Below, piece after piece: positions 1 to 11,269 of a stretch of 45,630 nucleotides of DNA (position 1 is the stretch's first letter; the number at the start of each line of letters is the position of its first letter). The position numbers were made by a program, and so were the translations under genes. The notes under the pieces are model-generated. The model worked only from the letters and a program-made list of their open reading frames with translations, had not been told where the DNA came from and did not search any database. Source of the stretch: Brachionus plicatilis (Eukaryota > Rotifera > Eurotatoria > Ploima > Brachionidae); assembly GCA_010279815.1 (NCBI GenBank), contig QEOQ01000439.1, positions 72,557 through 118,186 of the forward strand, in the 5' to 3' direction.

Positions 1-120
1 AAAACTAGTCGACTAAATTTTAGTTAACTAAAAGCTAGTCGACTAAATTTTAGTTTACTAAAAACTAGTTGGCTAAATTTTAGTTGGCTAAAAACTAGTC
101 GACTAGTTTTTAGTTAACTA
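1..120. repeat. 30-bp tandem repeat, four units
   Basis: Four consecutive 30-bp units (1-30, 31-60, 61-90, 91-120) differ from each other at only a few positions. Each unit contains the small palindromes TAGTCGACTA and ACTAAATTTTAGT, so each can form a hairpin. The array runs into the start of the window, so its true length is unknown. Nothing suggests that it codes. Confidence 0.85.
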
Positions 121-151
121 AACTAAAGAGAAAACTCCCATCACTAGCGTC

Positions 152-1068
152 GACGCTATCTAAGGATTTGATTTTCGACCTCAAATTCGTAATCTTCATA
201 TGTAAAAACCCCGAGAATGCCAATTTTTATGGGAATGAAAATTTTTTTCCGCCACATGGGCTCAAAGAGTTTTTCATTTTATTTTTATTTATTTCAAAAA
301 AATCCTCTTGTGTGATGAAAAGAAAAAAATCAAAAAAAGAAAAAAAGATAATTAAAATAAAACATAAAGATTCTAATTGACAAAAGTATGATTCGGTCCG
401 ATGAGAATATCTTTTGAAAACACATACAAAAGATATAAAAATCACATGCCATATTTTAGAGCAAAAAAATTCCCTACTAGAAAATAATTTTTTTCTTCCA
501 AAAAGTTGCACTAGATAAGTGGTGGGCGCCGGAAAGGCGGGCTTTTGGTTCTAGCCAAAAAATATGAACCGTAAATTTTTTTGGTTCTTTTTTATTTTAA
601 AGATCTGTGCGGCAAAAACTAAAAGTCCTAGAGCTACGGTCTCAATTGCGCCTGAAAGAGCTTAAAATTTTGTCCTAAAAAACAGTTAAAGAAAATTTAT
701 TTAATTTTTCCTTCGTTTTCTAAGGGGTGGTCGGTGTTTTAGTAAAAAACAGGTATACCGTGTTTTAACAATATCCCCAATCATTGTGATAGTCATGATT
801 CTAATTTTGAAGGCTAAATTTTTTTTGGAAGAAAAAAAATTATTTTCTAGTAGAGAATTTTTTTGCCATACAATATGGCATGTGATATTTATATCTTTTG
901 TATGTGTTTTTAAAAGATATTCTCATCGGACCGAAACAAACTTTTGACAATTAAAAAACTCTTAAAATCAAAAAAAACTTTTCTTTTAGCACCCCCTAAA
1001 ATTGGCATTCTGGGATTTTTACATATGCAGATTACAAATTTGAGCTCGAAAATCAATTCCTAAAAAAG
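152..1068. mobile_element. Long inverted-repeat (foldback) element
   Basis: The left arm (about 152-510) and right arm (about 815-1068) are inverted copies. The outer parts share GATTTTCGA..CTCAAATT and CATATGTAAAAA; the inner parts share TCGGTCCGATGAGAATATC and a stretch around CATGCCATA. The left arm has about 115 bp not found in the right arm. The middle (510-815) is unique and has no sizeable ORF. Reading frames across the arms are by-products of the repeat. It is probably a non-autonomous DNA transposon. I could not identify a target duplication or a superfamily. Confidence 0.7.
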
Positions 1069-1124
1069 CGTGGACGTTTTGCATTTCCTGAATCTTACAA
1101 TTAAATATTAATTTATTTTTTAAT

Positions 1125-2055
1125 TAAATCTTCTAATCACAAATTTTTCAAAAAAAGAAAAAAACTTTTTAACACAAAATTTTATCTTCTCAGCACAAAT
1201 TTTAAAAAATAGTGAAAAAATTTTGAACACAAAAATTTTTTTCCTAAAAAATCGTTGAACTCAAAAAAAAATAATTTAGAAAATTTTTTATCACAAAAAT
1301 TAAAGACAAAAAAGCTTTACAACACAAATTTTTTTTTGTTTCAATTGTTTAAATTTCTTAAGAAATGCTTCCATATTTTTTTAATATTATTAAAATTAGT
1401 TTTGAAAATTTTTAAATTTCTTCTTGATTATTTTGTCCAAATTCAGTCTAAGAATGAATCTTAGAAATCGAAAAAATATCATTTACCTCACCAAGGATAA
1501 AATGCCAAAAAAAACTATTAAGACTTTAATAAAAAGAAAATTGTTCACATTTATTAGCTTTACAAGAATTGTTTAAAAAGTAAGATCAGTTTGTCAACTA
1601 GCCAAAAAAAGGTAGAGCCAAAAATTCTGAAAAATGGTACGTGAGAGAATAAATCAATTAAAAACATACTTTATATTTATCAATAAGCTTTGTGATTTTA
1701 TATTTGAAAAAATTCAGCATTAAACTTTTTTCAGCATTTATTCAATAAATTTTGTGTTGAAAAGCTTTTTTTCCTTAATTTATACAGGAATATTTATTTT
1801 TATTAAATTATTTAATAAAAATAATTTATATATATATTTACATTTATAATAATTTATATATATAATTAATAAAATAATTTATGCTAAATTATTTTTTTTT
1901 GTGTTCAACGATTTTTTAGAAAAAAAATTTTTGTGTTCAAAATTTTTTCACTATTTTTTAAAATTTGTGCTGAGAAGATAAAATTTTGTGTTAAAAAGTT
2001 TTTTTCTTTTTTTATAAAATTTGTGATGAGAAGATTTTTTATTGTGTTGAAATAA
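1125..2055. mobile_element. Second inverted-repeat element, near-identical arms
   Basis: The arm at about 1125-1285 is repeated inverted at about 1884-2055 with very few differences (shared block AACTTTTTAACACAAAATTT and the following TATCTTCTCAGCACAAATTT). A weaker inner pairing joins 1290-1330 with 1740-1790. The arms contain CACAAATTTT-like motifs spaced roughly every 30 bp. No protein is encoded; the short ORF at 1255-1464 looks like chance AT-rich reading. Confidence 0.75.
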
Positions 2056-3916
2056 TAATCCCATAAAAGAATCATTGTCCTTCTGATTGAAAGAAAAATA
2101 TTCTAAAAGTTATTTTGTATGGCCAGATGGCACAGATGCTTAAAATCAAATGGTATTTGTTTATGTATGTTTATTTAGTTTTGAAAATAGCTTTCTCAAA
2201 AATTTCCAAATATTAGCCTTGTCAAGTTTTCATCAATAATACTGAATTTTTTAAAGTCGTATTATTTCTTTTAAATGATTTTGAAAATCAAAATTTAAAA
2301 ACCTCAAATTAAAATAGAATATAAAATACTTCTCGAGGAGAAGGATATATTTTGGTTTTTTGGAAATTTGAAAATATTCCTTTGTGATATCATTCTACAC
2401 ATCCGTATTCTCAAATGATTTTTTTAAATGTTTAACTGCACTTGCACTTGTTTATGCGGGTATATCAACAATCAATGATTGTATTCTGATTTTTAGCTTA
2501 TTATCTAAAAAAATTGCTAAAATTGATTAGAATATACAATTAGAATATAAATATGATTTTTCTATTAATTAGATCATTATGCTTTACGAGACTTTTTAAA
2601 TATAATATTTCATAATTTGACTGAGACTCATTTATCCATTTTGTTCACTAAATTTTTTTTTTTGCACGAATGATTACTAGGAAATCTTTTTTTTTTGAAA
2701 AAGTAAAGTTTTAATGAATTTTAAGATATCATCTGAGTCTAGATCAGATAAAGTGTGTTTTCTAATTTAAGTCAAAAAAAAAAATTTACTAAACAAAATA
2801 TTTGAGTCTGAAAAAACAAAATCTTCAATTTTTAAAATTGAGAATTTAAATAATAAATAAAATTGTTGATTCAAAATTATCCAATGTAAGATACATTTTA
2901 GATTCCTTTAAAACTTCTCATATTTTTTCATTAAAATCTCACTAAAATTTGATCTCAATTAGATCTTACAATAATATTAATTAAGAATTTTCTAATTTAG
3001 ATTTCAATTATTTAATCAACAAATAAATTTTTCGATTTTATTTAATTTTGTTCTAAATGGGATTATAAATTGGACAAAATTGAGAATAATGAGAAGATTT
3101 CTGATATTTTCTTAGTATTTTCTCAGATCACAATAGAGAATGATATTTGGGTATTTTAATATTATTTTAAGGAATTCTTCAAACTATATTTTCATTTATT
3201 TATCATGTTATAAGGCTTTTTCAGAAAAAAATTAAAAAAAAATTAAACTGAAGTTTAATTAATTTTTTATTGTAATTGAAATAAAAAAATTAAGCAATAA
3301 ATTAATCATTGTGTCAAAATATCTGTCATAATTTTGTTTTCAAGTTAATATTTACTTTCATTAATTGGCCGTTGGAAGTTTTTCATTTTATTATAGTAGG
3401 CTAATTTTTCATATTTTTTGAATGATTAGGTCAATTGAAAAAAAATCTCTTTACTTTTATATAATAAGATTTATCAAATTAGCAAGTCAGTAATTTTAGC
3501 AATTAGAATAATATTATTAAGCAACGTTACATAGCAATCAGAAAATAGGAAAATATACCAGATGCAAATTATCTCAACAACCACATTTAAAGAAATATTT
3601 ATTGATTTTATTATTTAATTTTATAATAAATAAAAATGAATAATTAAAAAGACAAATTAATACGAAAGACTATTTTATAAAATTAATATCAAATTTTTGC
3701 AATTAATTATTAGCATTTCACAAACAAAAAATTTCTTTGATGGAGACATTTTTGGAATTTTTAAAGAATCAAACTATAAGCTGACAATGCTTTTAAACAC
3801 TCAAATTCTAAATGGCAAAGTGTATTACTGAAGGATATATAATTAGCCTTTATTTATTAAATTATATTAAACGATGCAAATTTTAAACGTAATTTTATAT
3901 ATTATTATTAAATAAT
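2056..3916. other. AT-rich non-coding stretch
   Basis: No ORF of note, no RNA gene and no clear repeat structure was seen. It may be intron of the NWD-like gene that continues at 4489, since the NACHT ATPase part of that gene is not in the window downstream of here. Confidence 0.5.
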
Positions 3917-4426
3917 TACCGTATTCCCTTGTTCGATAATGCAGCGCCACAACCTAGAACACACCTTTGGCGCAGGCGCTATACTAAATCTCGCCCATGT
4001 TAAATTCAACTTAACTTGTGTTGCATGCGCCAAAACCGTATTTCGGGTTGTGGCGATGCACTATATCCAGGGTCTTGAGAATGGTGAAGCATTATTTAAG
4101 TTTAGCAAAGGGATAATATTTAAAAAAAATAAAGAATTTTTTTAATTAAGTATTTGGTGCGGCATTAAAGTTTAAAAATAAAAAAGAATTTAAAATTAAA
4201 AAATATTGTCTTGAATTATTTTTATATTTTCTTTTTAAATCATTCAAATAATGCAGCACCATTCTCAAGACCCTGGATATAGTGCATCGCCACAACCCGA
4301 AATACGGTTTTGGCGCATGCAACACAAGTTAAGTTGAATTTAACATGGGCGAGATTTAGTATAGCGCCTGCGCCAAAGGTGTGTTCTAGGTTGTGGCGCT
4401 GCATTATCGAACAGGGGAATACGGTA
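3917..4426. mobile_element. Foldback MITE with TA termini
   Basis: The left arm (3917-4098) and right arm (4243-4426) are almost perfect inverted copies separated by about 145 bp of AT-rich loop. The termini read TACCGTATTCCC..GGGAATACGGTA, consistent with a TA target duplication as in Tc1/mariner-type MITEs. Each arm carries its own internal hairpin (GCGCCACAACC against GGTTGTGGCG). It is much GC-richer than its surroundings. The 68-codon frame inside the left arm is simply arm sequence. It lies about 60 bp upstream of an NWD-gene exon, probably in an intron. Confidence 0.85.
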
Positions 4427-4488
4427 TATAATTTTTTAACAATTATTTTAATAGATAATAATAAAATGAAATTTTATTTCTGAATTAG

Positions 4489-6366
4489 GTATCACAGAAG
4501 ATTCATTGAAGTCGCAAATAAATATTATGTTTCCAACTTATCTGACAAAGAAAGAACAGCCATATTTTCCAATGTTATTGATTTTTTCAATGAAACATGG
4601 AAAAATAAACCAAAACCTTACAAATATAACGAATATTTAGCTAAAAAATTCGGATTAAAAGATCGAAAATCGAAAGAGACAAGAGAAACAGGAATTCAGG
4701 CAACCATGGTTGTAGATCAAAATGGAACAATTCGATATAATAAGAGAAAAATCAATGAATTACCAGACTTTATTTCAAAATTGACTCCAAATGTTTCATT
4801 GCCGTTGATATGCGAATTGGTATTTTTTGATTTGGATTTTTTAAGCGGTTTATTTTATTATATGAGTTTTAAAGAAATTTTTGAATTAATTGATCCATTT
4901 TTATCAATTTCTTCTTACGAAATGACTAAAGACGCAAAAAATGCCGTAAATGAATTGAGTATTTTTGCATTTGCAATTATACAATGTGGGATTTCAATGA
5001 AAGATAACTTCGAATCTTTGATGATTTATTTTTTGTCTCGTACATTAAATTTTAACAATTTTTTTAAATACTTTACGCGTTTAATTGACCAATACTATAT
5101 TCGAGCACCAAATTTTTATCCTCTAGTTTTAATTCATCAATATTTGGAACCACCTATGGGACAATTTTTATTCGAACTTGACAAGCACAAGCGACCAATA
5201 TCTCATTTTTGTATTGGAGGTGATCAATTTAGATTAATTCTTACCTTAAGCAATACAATTTACTGTTTTGACATCGTTTCCATTCACGACTTGGGAGAAA
5301 TAAAAATCTGCAATTTCGATTATGAAATAATATTTTTCTTAACTTATTTGGAAAATTTTTCCCAAAATTATGATGTGTTAAGAGAAATAAATGGAGGAAT
5401 AATCTTATGTTCAAATCATCAATTGCAATTATTGAATTTTGACTCAACAATTAAGTTTTCACTAAAAAGCAACTTTAAAAAGATACTGTGTGCCTATGTA
5501 CTGAGCAAGGAGCACTTAGTGGTATTTTTTGAAGACAATTTAGAAGTATATGATCTCGAAACAGATAAAAAAATAGACTCGTTAAATTTTGATCATAAAA
5601 TTTCGACAATAAGAACCAACTATCCTTCGAATAAAATATATGACTTAAGTGAAAAAAATGAATTTTTAGTTTTAATCTGCTTTGAAAACTTTCAAGTTTT
5701 GCTATTTTCGATTGCAATTATACAAAATAAAATAGTCCAAAAAGTCAAAAGAAATATACCTGCTTGCAATATGAAAATAGTTTCGATGGACATTTTTCAA
5801 GAAGAATCTTTAAATTTAACCGGCTATTCTGTTCTGCTTACGTTTAATAGATTTTCCTTCTGTATTTTTGATTTTTTTAATGACAATTTTTATTTTTACC
5901 ACAACCAAAGCAAAGATATAACTTTAAAATTAGTTGACAATTTTTATGGACAAAATTACCTTTTTTTAGGGTCCAACAAAAGCCTCTTTTTGTTTCATGA
6001 AAAGGAAAGAATGTTCGAAATTTCTGGAAATTTCTCAAATGGTTCACTGTCAGAATCGAGAGAAATAATTGGCATTCAAGAAGAAAAAATCATAGTTTAC
6101 ACTACTTTTTTTGACAGCAAGCGTAACAAAATGAGAATTATAAAACTGAGTACATTTAATGCTCACTATGACCAAATAACTAGCATTTTCGTCAAAGAAA
6201 AACTTATATTGACAACTTCTAAAGATTCATTGTTAAGAGCTTTTTTTATCAAATTAACTGTCGATTTTTCAGAATTCCAAATTGATTTTCAAAAGTTCCA
6301 AAAAGAAATTCAAAAATTGATAAGTCTCAATGAAGAAAACTTGTTTGCCTTGATGCACGAAACAAA
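4489..6366 (+). CDS. NWD-like NACHT/WD-repeat protein, exon with winged-helix region and first WD repeats (partial)
   Basis: An open frame runs from a splice-acceptor-like AG (4487-4488) to 6366. It begins YHRRFIEVANKYY, and after about 70 codons reads YNKRKINELPDF. Both match the region after the NACHT ATPase in NWD1/NWD2/TEP1-type proteins, where a winged-helix/helical segment leads into WD40 repeats. From about residue 230 the sequence becomes degenerate beta-propeller-like (LILTLSNTIYCFDI, LILTTSKDSLLRAFF). The P-loop NACHT part is not present, so the 5' end of the gene lies upstream or outside the window. The frame could end at TAA 6368-6370, but AAA|GTAATT at 6367 is a good donor and joins the exon at 9784 in phase, giving ..HETN-ELCVW... 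NWD proteins act as cytoplasmic signalling or assembly scaffolds; the role here is unknown. Confidence 0.7.
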
Positions 6367-6826
6367 GTAATTTATTTTTTTATTTTATTTTGATGGCTTA
6401 ATTTTTAATGTGAACACTTTTTACTCAAAGAAATTTTTTTCAATTGACTTTAAAATAAAATTGGGTGTTTATTTAGAGCTTTTAGTTTTCAAATTAAATA
6501 ATTATTTTAATTAATTTATTTTTTAAAATCAGAACAATTAATTTTAAATTTTGGTATTTATTTTTCAAATTTTTTAAATTTTATAAACCTTAAAAGAAAC
6601 AAATAGTAAAGAAATTTACTTCCGGATAATTATAATAAATTTTAAAGTTTCTTATTCAAATCGCACATATCTAGAATTTTACACAGTCTTAATACTAACG
6701 ACGTGCTAAACGCATGTGATCACAGTATTACACTCTAAAACTATAATAATTTACTATGGATAGTAGTGTTGTAAATAAATAGCATTTGAATTTACTTTTA
6801 AATAATTAAATTAATTTTTAAATTTG

Positions 6827-6934
6827 AGTTTGAATTTAAACTAATTTTTTATTTGAGTTTAAATTTAAACCCAGAATAATAGTTTGAATTTAAACTAATT
6901 TTTTATTTGAGTTTAAATTTAAACCCAGAATAAT
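6827..6934. repeat. Perfect 54-bp tandem duplication
   Basis: The units 6827-6880 and 6881-6934 are identical. Each contains the palindromic block GTTTAAATTTAAAC. Related TTTAAATTT-rich sequence continues to about 6970 and returns at 7500-7640, flanking the BED-finger remnant. Confidence 0.9.
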
Positions 6935-7206
6935 AATTAAATTTAAATTCAAATTTTAATCATATTTCGATTCAATTTAGAATTTAAAAAAGTTAAATTA
7001 TTAAGCTTTCATTTGAAAATCAAAACGAAAATTTAAATTTATTTTGGTGGTTTTTATAATAAGTGTATTAATTCTAAAACAACTAAATTCTAAGAATAAA
7101 GTTTTTTCAATTTTTTTTCTTTTTCCAATTATTATTTTTTTTGATCAAGGTCTTAGATCAACAATTTATAAATATTATTTTTTATTTTATTAAAAACAAA
7201 TTTATA

Positions 7207-7490
7207 TTCTTAAAAATGAGTCAAACTCAAGATTTTTTACAAGCACCTTTTACTTCTCGATCGATAAACAAAAAGCAAAACATTAAAAGATCTCTTTCCA
7301 CAATATTTCAATTAATGTTAGAAAATTTTAGTAAATAAAAATGCTGATATTTCACTGTTGAATATAGGAATACAAATTACTCAAGCAATATGCTTGGTCA
7401 TTTGAAAAAAGAGCATGCAATGGAATTGGGATATCAGCATAAAATTTTAGTAGGTTTTAGTTATTCGAAAATTTATATTAGTCAAATTGT
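7207..7490 (+). pseudogene. hAT-transposase N-terminal BED zinc-finger remnant
   Basis: One frame reads SLSTIFQLMLENFSK, a stop, KC, a stop, then YFTVEYRNTNYSSNMLGHLKKEH. The order and spacing match a BED finger (hydrophobic W/F start, CxxC, then a helix of the form SNML.HLKK.H). Two in-frame stops interrupt it, and the second finger cysteine position appears as F. The catalytic part of a hAT transposase is absent. It lies about 160 bp before a MITE with an 8-bp target duplication, but I cannot show that the two belong to one element. Confidence 0.55.
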
Positions 7491-7648
7491 TTAAGTAATT
7501 TTAATTTAAATAGAATTTAAATAGAATTTAGAATTATTTAAGTTAATCTTGGAATTTAAATATTTTTTGAGTTTAAATTTTAATCCAAATTTTCTTTTAG
7601 TTTAAATTTGAATTCAAATTTAATGTTAAATTCAAATCCAAATAAATC

Positions 7649-8012
7649 GGCAAGTTGAAGTTTATGATCAATTTTTGATGCTCAAAATGATCAAATGAAA
7701 CTGAAACTATAAAATAAATTTTAATTTTTTAATAGAATTAGTGCAGAGGTAAATGTTTGGTTTTAACATACTTTGTTACATCTTAAGGTAAAATCTGCAA
7801 AAGACTGCAAAAAATTGTCCACATTTAGATGGTGTGCACCCTGCATTGTGCATTTTGATATTACAGAGTTTATTCTTTTATTTAACATAGTATGTTAAAT
7901 CCAAAAATGTATCTCTGCATTATTTCTATTAAGAAATAGCAGTTTATTAAACAGTTTTAGGTTGATTTGATCATTTTGAGCATCAAAAATTGATTATAAA
8001 CTTCAAATTGCC
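7649..8012. mobile_element. hAT-like MITE with 8-bp target duplication
   Basis: The terminal inverted repeats begin GGCAAGTTGAAGTTTATGAT on the left and, read inward from the right, GGCAATTTGAAGTTTATAAT. Imperfect pairing runs to the centre near 7835. The flanking 8-bp AATAAATC is repeated at 7641-7648 and 8013-8020. An 8-bp duplication is the hAT superfamily signature. A second copy of the same terminal family lies at 23204-23750. Confidence 0.8.
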
Positions 8013-9299
8013 AATAAATCGAATAATTTGTTCAAATCGCCAATTTTATTTACAACACACTAATGGATAGAATCGGTTTTGTTGTTTTTGAAAGAACATT
8101 AATAAATTGACAAATTAAATTCAAATCAAATTTTCAGCAAAAACTAAAGTTATCTAATGTAAAATTAATTTTTTCTTAATGATCTAAATAGTCAATTTTT
8201 TTAAAAAATAACAAGATTTTAATCGTAAAATTACATTATTTTCAAAAAATCTAATAGCTATCCACTCTTTTTTAATAATTTATCTACAAACTGCTTTAAT
8301 TTTTTTATTCACATTAAAAATCACAACCAAGCACGTAGTCCAGCATTTAAATTTAACTTCGTCTGTTTTATTCCAAATGATATTTATAAAATTTGGTAAA
8401 TAAATTTTGACTTTATTTTGAAAATATAATCAGTAATATAAGTCGCCACAAAATGTTTAAACTACTGGCTACGCCATTAACAATGTTTGCCTGTTATTTA
8501 TACCTTAATATAAATAGACAAGATGTTTTTCTTGACTTCTACATCTTAAAATAATTTTAATATTATATAAAAAAATTCATGTGTGAAAACTTAACTTTGG
8601 AGAATTCACTTTAAAAAAATATTAATCTTTTAGGGCCAATATTGATGAGAATATTTAAGTCTAAAAATTGACTAAATCTAATTTAAAATAAAATTAATTT
8701 TTTATTATTTCGAATTTTCATTAACTAAAATTCGAGTTCTGGTTCGGCATTGTAAAATTTAAATTAAAAAGTAAGAAAATAATTTTTAACGTTAAAAAAT
8801 CGATTTTATTAAGATTAAGCATTGATGAAATAACAAATTAATTTTTTTTTCTAAAATCTTGGTGCTGCAATGAATTCTTAGTAAAAAAAATTATTTTTAT
8901 TATTTTTTTTTAAACCAAAGTCTTGATGACGCACTAAATTTAGAATTTCAGAATTTGATGCGATGCTTAACCTGTAAAAATACTTTTAGACTGACTGTTC
9001 TTAATCAAAAATTTTGTAATTTAGACGAGATTCATTTTGGTGCATGGTCCAAAGCTAAGTTATTAAATTTATTATTTTAAAATTGTTAAAGAAAAGTTTC
9101 TTTTTAAATCTAAAAATAAAAATTGTGAAATGAAAAACTGAAATTTACATCGAATCACGAACTTCAATTTACCACTCTAGAGTTAAAAAAATTTGAAATG
9201 TTTTTTAGAAAACTTTATTGTATGTATATTATTTTGTTTTTTTTCCATAATTAATCCCAAGCTTTAAATTTTTAAATAAACAATAAAGTACAAATCTAA

Positions 9300-9470
9300 A
9301 CTTACTTCATCACTTTCTTTTCCTTTCCTCTTCTTTTTCTCTTCTTTTCATTTCTTCTTCCTTTCCTCTTTCCATCTTTACCTCATCATTTACTCTTCCT
9401 GTTCTTTTTAAGAGAAGAAAAGGGAAGAAAACAAGACCAGAAAAGGATGAGTAAAGGAAAGAAAACGTTG
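9300..9470. repeat. Pyrimidine/purine mirror hairpin
   Basis: About 110 nt of almost pure C/T (TTCTTTTCCTTTCCTCTTC type) is followed directly by about 60 nt of A/G-rich sequence. The two halves partly pair as an inverted repeat around 9410. A similar arrangement occurs at 39320-39430. Confidence 0.65.
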
Positions 9471-9783
9471 AAATTAGTTTTAATTTGAACTGTATTGATC
9501 AAAAAACATGAAGAATTAATTTTTATTAAAGCTAAGAATTAATTATGTAATTAATATAAAACGAAAAAAGTCTTATTTTTATTTAAAAAATATTAGCGAT
9601 TTTTTATTTGAAAACTTTTAATAAATTAAGTTTGTATAAATTGACAGATCAATAATTAATATAAGATTTAAAATTTAATTTTAAGAGATTTTATTTAAGA
9701 GATAAATTAAGCAAAAAGTGTTTATAAACTTAATAAAATTTTCTTTAAGAAAAATTTAATTATTTATTCATTTATTTTTCAAG

Positions 9784-11054
9784 TGAGTTATGTGTTTGGA
9801 ACAAAATTAACGCGAAAGTTGAGTTAAATTTGTTTTTGGATACTTTTGAAATAATTACTCAAATACTTTGCAGTCAATCCAAGTCGATTGTTGTATCGAA
9901 ATTAGATGACCAAACATTTAGAATTAGATGCTTTTTAATAGAAACAAATAATAAAATTTCTCTGAAAGAGAAAATGCGCAGAGATCTAACAAATGTTGAT
10001 CACATCAAAATTGAATATGATACCAAAAGAGATGATCTATTTGTGGTTACTATTTCAAATAAAAAAGTAAATTTTATTTCATACAATCTAAATGAAATAA
10101 ATCCTGCAATTTCAAATCAATATGTTGATTTATCACAATTATTAATTGAATCACACCATTTAAATATAAATCAATTCACAATTTCATTTAACAAAAAAAT
10201 TTTAGTTTACACCCATGAGCAATCATTGTATTATTTTGATACTACGAATGGGAAATTGTTAAATTCAAAAAGTTTCCGCGAACAAAGCATGAACATTGAC
10301 TATTTTCTAAATCCAACAAGTTTGTCTCCATGCTATTTCAAGAATTTGGCGCCAGTTGAAAAATCAGACAATTTAATACTTTTAGATAATATTGGCAACA
10401 TTTATTTTGTACATTATTTAGTTGAAACAAATGAAATTAGATCATTTAGGACAAAAGATTTTATTTTTGATTCATTCACAATAAACAAGGATAAATTGGT
10501 GGCATGTGACTTAGTTAACTTTAAATTGGTTTGCTTTGATTTGGCAAAAGCAGAGCTAAATCTTTCATTTCATGGTTCTTTTTTTGCAGTTGATTTTGAG
10601 AAGAGTAAAAATGTTCAACATTATGGCCTGAGTTCATCAAATAAAAATGTTTATCTAATTGAAAACAAAAAAAATTTGAGATTTTTTTATTTAATCAATG
10701 GCGAGAAATTAAAAGTTAAGCAAACTGCCAATTTGGTAATATACGCCGAGGTCACAAGTGTTTTATGTTCAGATGAATTTATTTCTCTTTCAATGAAGGA
10801 CAAAAAAGTTGTTTCATTTTTGATAAGTGACAAAAAAAATTTAGAGAAAACAAGGAGTAGAATAAAAAATTTGCCAATTTTTGGTGTACAGGATAAGGAA
10901 TTAGTTAGAAAAAATAACCTCATCGTTGATTATTGTGTAAATTCATTAGACAGTGATAGTGATGATGATTATATTGATACAGAACAATACTTTGATGAAA
11001 AATACAAATTTTCAAATGAAAAAGATATAAAACTAAAAAAAAGATTTAAACAAA
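9784..11054 (+). CDS. NWD-like protein, WD-repeat exon 2
   Basis: An open frame of about 424 codons follows the acceptor at 9783. It starts in phase with the 4489-6366 exon and has no good ATG near its start, supporting an internal exon. The protein is a degenerate WD/beta-propeller sequence, with repeated strands such as VYTHEQSLYYFDTTNGKLL, LILLDNIGNIYFVHYL and LVACDLVNFKLVCFDL. The end is acidic (DSDSDDDYIDTE). The frame itself runs to TAA 11087-11089. I end the exon at 11054, where AAA|GTATTT starts a 46-bp intron with a strong TTTTTTTTAG acceptor and matching phase. If this intron is not used, the protein ends 11 codons later. Confidence 0.7.
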
Positions 11055-11100
11055 GTATTTTTTATCATTTTTTTGATTTAAACAAATAAATTTTTTTTAG

Positions 11101-11193
11101 ATTCGATCATTGTGGAACCAACTAAATTAGAATGTAAAATTATGAAATGTCTCGATTTAAAAAATAACTGGCAAGAAGATATTCTAACAAAAA
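11101..11193 (+). CDS. NWD-like protein, predicted small exon 3
   Basis: It follows the acceptor TTTTTTTTAG (11091-11100) and ends at AAA|GTAATT (11194). In the phase set by the upstream exon it reads NSIIVEPTKLECKIMKCLDL and on to NNWQEDILTK without a stop. The even residue composition is unlike random AT-rich translation here. It is supported by splice signals and phase only. Confidence 0.5.
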
Positions 11194-11269
11194 GTAATTA
11201 TATCAATATAATTTTTTTATTTAAAAATGTAAAATTACTCTATTTTTTACGGTTTGATAATTTCAAAAG

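Larger units (their letters stand above)
6367..9783 (+). other. Predicted 3.4-kb intron of the NWD-like gene
   Basis: The donor is GTAATT at 6367; the acceptor is a T-rich tract ending TTTTTCAAG at 9783. The exon phases match: two bases of a codon before the intron, one after. It holds a perfect 54-bp tandem duplication, a hAT BED-finger remnant, a hAT-like MITE and a pyrimidine/purine hairpin. Weak repeats of a TTGGTGC/GGCATT-type motif occur around 8738, 8860, 8921 and 9028. No other gene was seen. Confidence 0.55.

Noticed and set aside
168..511. Overlapping frames of 70 and 94 codons on both strands
   Set aside because: They lie in the arm of a foldback element and are made of AT-rich low-complexity codons.
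3939..4145. 68-codon frame beginning MQRHNLEHTFGAG
   Set aside because: It is translated arm sequence of the foldback MITE; its mirror copy lies in the other arm.
6829..7640. CRISPR-like repeated units
   Set aside because: They are adjacent tandem duplications with no spacers, in a eukaryotic intron.
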